A stretch of 64,000 nt of DNA from Melieria omissa (Eukaryota > Arthropoda > Insecta > Diptera > Ulidiidae). The stretch's first letter is position 1. Every line of letters begins with the position of its first letter. The DNA lies in the NCBI GenBank assembly GCA_963971225.1, contig OZ020269.1, positions 29,615,783 through 29,679,782 of the forward strand. The letters run 5' to 3'. The position numbers and the translations under genes were made by a program. A model generated the notes under the pieces. That model searched no databases. It was not told the origin of the DNA and worked only from the letters and a program-made list of their open reading frames with translations. Below, in pieces: positions 58,660 to 64,000 of this stretch.

Positions 58660-61600
58660 TTAGCAGAAGAAATGAGTTGAAAGCGAAATGCAATCAAAGC
58701 TTTAAAGTGTACGAGCGCGACCGGACTGAAATAGAAGTGAGGATGCAGGCGAGGCGAGGCGCAGTGGCAGTGGCAGTCAAGTAGCAGCAGGCATTGTGAG
58801 CGTTTAACAAAAGGTTTTTGCACAAATTATGCAAATGTAATCTAGCAAAAGGCGAACGTATTTTGTGGTATTTACCGGCAGGCAAAAACATACCAAACGG
58901 GCACCAGAACAAAGTAAATTGTTCGGTGAAATTGAAAATCAAAATTGAGAAAATCCAGTTTCAGTTGGCGACAGTCGATTTGGTTGGCTCTTAGTTAGTT
59001 ATTTGCCGAGAGGAGTTGTGTTTTAGTTCAAATGGGGCTACAGGTCACTACATGTCGAGTGTGAACACAAATAAGGATTTCTGATTTAACTCGCTTGCTA
59101 TTCTGTTGCAACTTTGTGGACTCCTGAGCCCTGTATGGCTGACTTTTTTCTCTTGCTTTGGTATTAAAAGCGATGATTGACTCAAACTATTTTCCTCACA
59201 TTAAATAGTTTCAAAATTTTACTGAGATTTTACGCAGAAATATGAAAAATAGCCAATCAAAATATTAAAAAACTAGGTTTACACCGTAAGATTTACATAC
59301 AGAATAGACCAGTGGCGCACACAGAAGAGGGAAGTTTTGCGCCTAAATCGATATTTTGCACCAACAATTTTTGTATTTTTTGGGCCTAAACCCCCAAATC
59401 CTCTTTGTGCGCCACTGAAAGACACATAAAAGTTTAGCTAAAATATATTGAAATTTTAATCGAATTGATGAAATTTATTTTGACTAAACTTTGAAGTTTT
59501 CAACTAAGAAAATTTGGTGCAATTTTTGTATTTTGAGGACCTGAATCCCCAAATCCCCCCTTTGTGCGCCACTGGAAGGCACATAAAAGTTTAGCTAAAA
59601 TATATTGAAAAATTAAATCGAATTGATGATATTTTTTTTTACTGAACAACTTCAAAGTTCATACGTTTACGTTTTCGTTAAAATTCTTAAAAATGGAAAA
59701 TCTACTAAAAGTCATTATGTGAGAGAACAGTTTCCACAGATAGAATAGACGTAGAAATTTTATTAAAACATACTGCTAAATGGATTCGAATCAATGAAAT
59801 TTATGTGGACTCAACTTCGAAGTTTGAAACAAGTTTGAAAAAAATTGCATATACAATTTCACGACAATAGCAAAAAAACTTTAAGTTTTTGACATTTAGA
59901 AAAGAACATAAAGTTGATAAAACTTCCTGTACATATTACAAAAATAATAATAATTACTTATGCTTAGTACGAGTATAGAAAATCCTACAAAACTCTTCTC
60001 GTTTTTCTACTAAATTCTGTTTTGAGTAACTAAAAAAAATTTTCATAGTTTCTATCAATTGTACTAATTTTTCTAAATTTAATAATTTCATTACACAGCA
60101 AGCTGTCTTGAATATCTGTGCCTCGTAACTCAACAATAAAATTTCACGAAGCTTTATTTCTTCGAAGCTTCATAAAAATTCCACAATTCCAACAACTAAT
60201 TAAAACTTCTTGTGAAAATTGCATTTCACCGGTTTCTTTCATTGTCGTTGCTCAGTTATTTGAGCAACTTTCACTGAAAATATTCACTTACTTTCGGTAC
60301 AACAACAACAATAAACTTTTTCATACAATTTCGCCCTAAAGCGAAAAAGTATTCCATTTGAAATATTTAAGGCACGCTCTCGCCTACGAAGCATAAAATT
60401 CGATGGCAGTGTCATCTGTGAAATGTAAAATTGCAAATCGGGTGTCAGATTAGGATTCAACGCTACGGTTCACCGCATCATAATTCCAAACTATTTGCAA
60501 ATTGAGTTAACCAAACTCGCCTACGCAGCCAGACAACACAACAATACAATAACAATGGTGTTGTTGTTGTTATTGTTATGCCACAAAACAAACCACAGCA
60601 GCAAAAGTACGAAACAAACAACAACAACAGGAGGAGCACAATCGAGCCGCATACATTTACAATTCCATTAACTTTTATTTCACTCAATTTACATGAAGCA
60701 CCAAGGAAGCAGGCAAAGTGTTCACACTCGGGTTTATTATTATTATATTTGCGACCAAAACATACACACACACACGCATTCACAAGTGACAAGTATGTGT
60801 ACAAGTGTAGGTTTATGCCAAGTACAACAACACTTGACACGCCCACTACGCACTCGTTCGTTCTCGCTTAAACTCTACGCGCACAAACAACCCAACTACC
60901 GCGTAGACCTTTCCCAGACCCACTCCAGCCCCGCCCACTTCGGCAAGCTATTTGTATTCAGTTGTGTGTGTTTGTATTGTGAATTGGTGTTTTTCTTAGC
61001 CTACTTTCAGACGCATGCATAGGTAATTGTTTTGATTTCTGTGACTACGGCGCGCTGCGTATAACCATCCAGGCGTGTACAGCGGTTCCCAACCAAAGCA
61101 ACCAAATTTCAATTTTTAGGCTGCTTCATGGTGGAGATTTTATAGGAAACTCATAAAGCAATCTAACTGCTGGTAGAAAGTATAAGGGTCAATTTTTTCA
61201 CTCGATGTTAAAAAACTTGGGTCTACTAAATATTAAAAGAGAATTCAGCTAGATCCGGTGCAGTTAGAGTGCTACCTTCTGGGACGATTTGTATTCAATC
61301 ATCAAAGACATCATCTTCGGACATCAAAGTTAGGTTACATCAAGTTTGAGTGGCTTCCAAATAGGCCACGCATAACCTCAATTAGATCGCAGCTATGTAG
61401 AGTTTAGGAATGAGTTCTGAGTTCCGTTTAGGAGTAGTTAAGGTCATAAAATTTATTCTCATATATATCAGTATATATATATATCTCATATATACATGTA
61501 TAGTATATGAAAAAATATGTAAGAATGTCAAAAGCTGTTCTGCTTCGAGATCTGTTTAAACGCTGAAAAGGTGAAAGCTCCTAGGGAAGGCAGATCAAAA

Positions 61601-62085
61601 GTCCGAAAGATCTTCTAAGGCCTCTCTGGTCGTCGCTTCCTTGCAGTTCCTGCCTCAGGTTCGTTCAACCTATGCTGTGAGATGTGATGTTACTAGGTGG
61701 AGTCGCTTTAAGACGGCAGGCTCAAAGTTCAAAAGATGTTCCAACCCATTTCGAACCAATATTTTGAGAAAGGTTTTCTTTTAAAATTTTTATAATAAGA
61801 GTACGAATTGGGTGAATAAAGACACGAAAAATGAGTTTGAAAATTTGATTTTTAACACTTTCGCGATCTTTGTGGCCCATCTGAACAGATCTAAATGTAT
61901 TTTATTGTAATACAAAATTATTTATTTTGTCTTTTCAATCAATGAATGAACCAAATGTACGAAATGGGCTAAAGTCTCTCTGTTCCCTGCTTCCTTGCTA
62001 CTATGAGCTGTGATGTTACTAAGAAGTGTCTAGCTTTTCATTCTGTTCTGTAATTTACATATACTTTCGTCATAGTGGCTTGGAG
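58660..62085. other. Upstream intron, apart from the short MITE at 59310-59417
   Basis: No exon with a signal peptide or membrane segment was recognised. A segment at 59085-59130 resembles the inner part of the 40807 MITE. A partly repeated stretch (TCTCTG-x-TC...GCTTCCTTGC...GTGATGTTACTA) lies near 61620-61695 and 61975-62020. Confidence 0.45.
59310..59417. mobile_element. Short MITE with CAGTGGCGCAC termini
   Basis: CAGTGGCGCAC at 59310 and its exact complement GTGCGCCACTG ending at 59417. A second right end (GTGCGCCACTG at 59564-59574) follows inside a direct repeat of the flank: ACATAAAAGTTTAGCTAAAA occurs after both. Left-type ends also occur near 5275 and 36977, so this is a local family, perhaps hAT-like by its ends. 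Confidence 0.8.
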
Positions 62086-62089
62086 GTCT

Positions 62090-62320
62090 CCCGGAGGTCG
62101 AATGAAGTTTCAATGCAAAAATTTGTTTGAGATAGTAATGGGAGGTCGACAACGTAGATAAAGACTGTGCGTGCGGTGGAAGAACCAAATTGAAGAAAGC
62201 CTATCGTCTGGAAAAGGTGATATACTAGAGAAAGCGCCCACAAAATAGCAGCACAAGGGAAGAGCTTCTGCGAGAGGCTGTAATCTAGTAAGGGTGTGTT
62301 ATGGCCAGTTATGCAAAAAA
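62090..62320 (+). pseudogene. Decayed LINE 3' end (RTE-like), third copy
   Basis: Broken frame reading GGRQRR, LCVRWKNQIEESLSS, KGRASARGCNLVRVCYGQL matches the C-terminus and tail of the LINE copies at 15607 and 63223. It has stops and lacks the TAAG tail. Older than the other two. Confidence 0.75.
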
Positions 62321-63186
62321 CGATTTTCGTTATAAGACTTAAGCAAAATTTTGAGTTGTGACTGTTTTGATGATATTTTAATTCAATCATTACCGAATTA
62401 TTTCAAGTTATGCCATTTTTTCTGAATTTAATAATTATAAATGACAGTTAAAAAGTTGAAAGAAAAATTTTGAAAATCCATAATTAATTTTAATAATTAA
62501 AAATATATACAAAAATTGTCAGAATTTTGCATAAAATGTACTTTAACTAAAACTTATTTCGTCAAAAGTGACACAATTTGAGTTAGGACTCTTTTGCATT
62601 GAGCTGCAGCGATCAAATTGCATCAAAGTTCTGACATGAAGAGAGACCTAACTGTATTTTTGCAACAGTTAACAACAACAAAATATACTGAGCTTTTGCT
62701 GATTGGTAGATTTATGCATTGTGCACAGTATTAACACATAAAACCGAAAATGGAAAATTTTGAGTTGTGTCACTTTTGTAGTGCGTGCTTAGTTTCCATA
62801 CCTCTCAATCGGTGCCAATTCAATTCTCATCCAAAAAGAATAAAAAAATAATAAGAATAAAGAAGCATACAAATCCTTTAGTTGAGAACCGCTGCTCGCA
62901 ATTTAAAGCTCTTACGAAGCAAGAATTGCGATGAGGCGCGATACCTCTTTAGTTTCAAATTACACTGTGTCTGCTCCTGTTTGCTTATGCAAATGTCAAA
63001 CGAAAAACAGTCGTTCGCTTTGTGGCCACACACCACGTGCATTTATTGTTTTGATTTGGCGTCGGCACAGCGTCGTTTCGTGTGATTACAGCGCATCTTT
63101 GGCGTTGTGCGTGTGCGTGTGCGGTCTTTAAATGTTCAGACTTGATGCAAAGCAGTTTTAAACACATTTAATGTGCACACTTTCGC
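62321..63186. other. Intron sequence, nothing recognised
   Basis: Short frames only near 62880-63130. Confidence 0.45.
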
Positions 63187-63189
63187 ATC

Positions 63190-64000
63190 TTACTTACTTA
63201 CTTAACTGGCCATAACAACCCGTTATCGGGTTACGGCCTGCCGCAAAACTTCTCTCCAGGCGCCTCTGCTTCGCGCGCGCCTTCTCCAGTTGGTCACACC
63301 AAGAGATACCAGGGCCTCTTCCACTTGGTCCTTCCACCGGAGACACGGCCTCCCTCTTCGCCGTCGACCTCCAACCATCGCATCGAATGCCTTTTTCGCC
63401 GGAGCTTCGTCGTCCATGCGGCAGACATGACCGAGCCAGCGTAGCCGCTGGATGTTAATTCGCTGCGCTACGTCCATGTCCTTATACAGCTCATACAGCT
63501 CGTTATTGGTTCGTATGCGATAGTCGTCACCAACCCGAACAGGGCCGAAGATTTTGCGAAGCACCTTCCTCTCGAACACTCCAAGGGCCGCTATGTCGTT
63601 TCGTGTCATTGTCCATGCTTCAGCGCCATAGAGGAGCACGGGCAAGATAAGCGTCCTATAGAGTGCAAGTTTTGTCGGTCGAGAGAGGTCTCTACTTCTC
63701 AATTGCCTACCGAGACCGTAGTAGCACCTGTTGGCAAGAGTTATCCTTCGCTTTATCTCCAGACTGACATCATTGCTGCTGTTGATGGCGGTGCCAAGGT
63801 AGACGAATTCCTTGACAACTTCAAAAGCATACCTGTCGGCCTCGACGTGAGACCCTAGCCGCTGCGAGTCCCTGCGTGTAGACAGCATATACTTCGTCTT
63901 GCCCTCATTTACCACCAGACCCATTTTGGCAGATTCTCTTTCGATAGCCGCAAAGGCAGCGGTGACATCTCGCTTGTTACGTCCGATGACATCAATATCA
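63190..64000 (-). mobile_element. LINE (RTE-like) 3' end, continuing past the right edge
   Basis: The minus-strand 3' end is marked by a TAAG repeat tail (about 63189-63205), the same tail as at 15836-15856. The open frame inside is intact to the window edge, so this may be a long, young copy. Confidence 0.9.
63223..64000 (-). CDS. LINE reverse transcriptase, C-terminal part (partial)
   Basis: Copies the element's RNA into DNA at a nicked target. The frame is open from the right edge to a TAA stop at 63223, 259 codons. At the edge it begins DIDVIGRNKRDVTAAF, so the first Asp is the second D of the catalytic Y-A-D-D box, which lies just outside. Then come GLVVNEGKTKYM, the thumb region, GAEAWTMTRND, and the C-terminal LRWLGHVCRMDDEAPAKKAF followed by GRRRRGRPCLRWKDQVEEAL. 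These blocks are typical of endonuclease-reverse transcriptases of RTE-like elements. No stop or frameshift is visible, and the N-terminal endonuclease should lie to the right. Confidence 0.93.
   Translation of the reverse strand, partial: DIDVIGRNKRDVTAAFAAIERESAKMGLVVNEGKTKYMLSTRRDSQRLGSHVEADRYAFEVVKEFVYLGTAINSSNDVSLEIKRRITLANRCYYGLGRQLRSRDLSRPTKLALYRTLILPVLLYGAEAWTMTRNDIAALGVFERKVLRKIFGPVRVGDDYRIRTNNELYELYKDMDVAQRINIQRLRWLGHVCRMDDEAPAKKAFDAMVGGRRRRGRPCLRWKDQVEEALVSLGVTNWRRRARSRGAWREVLRQAVTR

Noticed and set aside
1..64000. CRISPR arrays, bacterial operons, riboswitches
   Set aside because: The introns, transposons and microsatellites are those of an insect nuclear genome; no prokaryotic feature was seen.

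Overview
The window reads as nuclear DNA from a higher fly. A tephritid fruit fly is my guess, from memory of genome style and transposon content; no marker in the window proves it. It is AT-rich and intron-dominated, with many microsatellites and mobile-element remains. Almost the whole window belongs to one large minus-strand gene encoding a colmedin/gliomedin/UNC-122-type protein. The order is an N-terminal linker, about 50 uninterrupted Gly-X-Y triplets, two immunoglobulin domains, a short Cys-rich linker and an olfactomedin domain. I placed 14 coding exons (57939 down to 17252, about 2.19 kb of coding sequence). Their splice phases agree at every junction. Both the N-terminal exons (right, beyond the window) and the last olfactomedin exon (left) are missing. 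Domain architecture matches what I remember of Drosophila CG6867 (colmedin).

Layout from left to right. 1-17250 is the terminal intron or downstream region. It holds a T-rich repeat block, a LINE RNase H relic, a dead mariner, a degenerate dimeric satellite (about 8920-11620) split by an apparently intact irritans-type mariner (9923-11214), a MITE and a 5'-truncated LINE with a perfect 16-bp target duplication. 17252-31828 carries the olfactomedin, linker and Ig-2 exons, separated by introns with a Tc1 relic, a LINE tail, an internally deleted TA-inserting element and a MITE.

32016-51980 is a 20-kb intron. It contains a ~140-bp satellite, an intronless antisense gene of 208 codons (35167-35793), a nested hAT/MITE pair, mariner and Copia relics, a 3.57-kb PIF/Harbinger element with exact TAA duplications, a 610-bp inverted-repeat element and a truncated P-element/THAP transposase. 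51981-57939 has the Ig-2 start, Ig-1, collagen and linker exons and a 660-bp (TAAAA)n array. 57940-64000 is upstream intron with one candidate small exon, short MITEs and LINE copies; the last LINE runs off the right edge inside its reverse transcriptase.

The host protein is expected to be secreted or membrane-anchored and to act at the cell surface. The nested gene's short SY/TSY-type motifs suggest a sperm-axoneme protein, which is only inference. The most unusual structure is the Harbinger element. Its transposase (minus) and MADF/BESS protein (plus) genes are interlocked, each with an exon inside the other's intron, and both have an inverted partial copy of their 3' end beside them.
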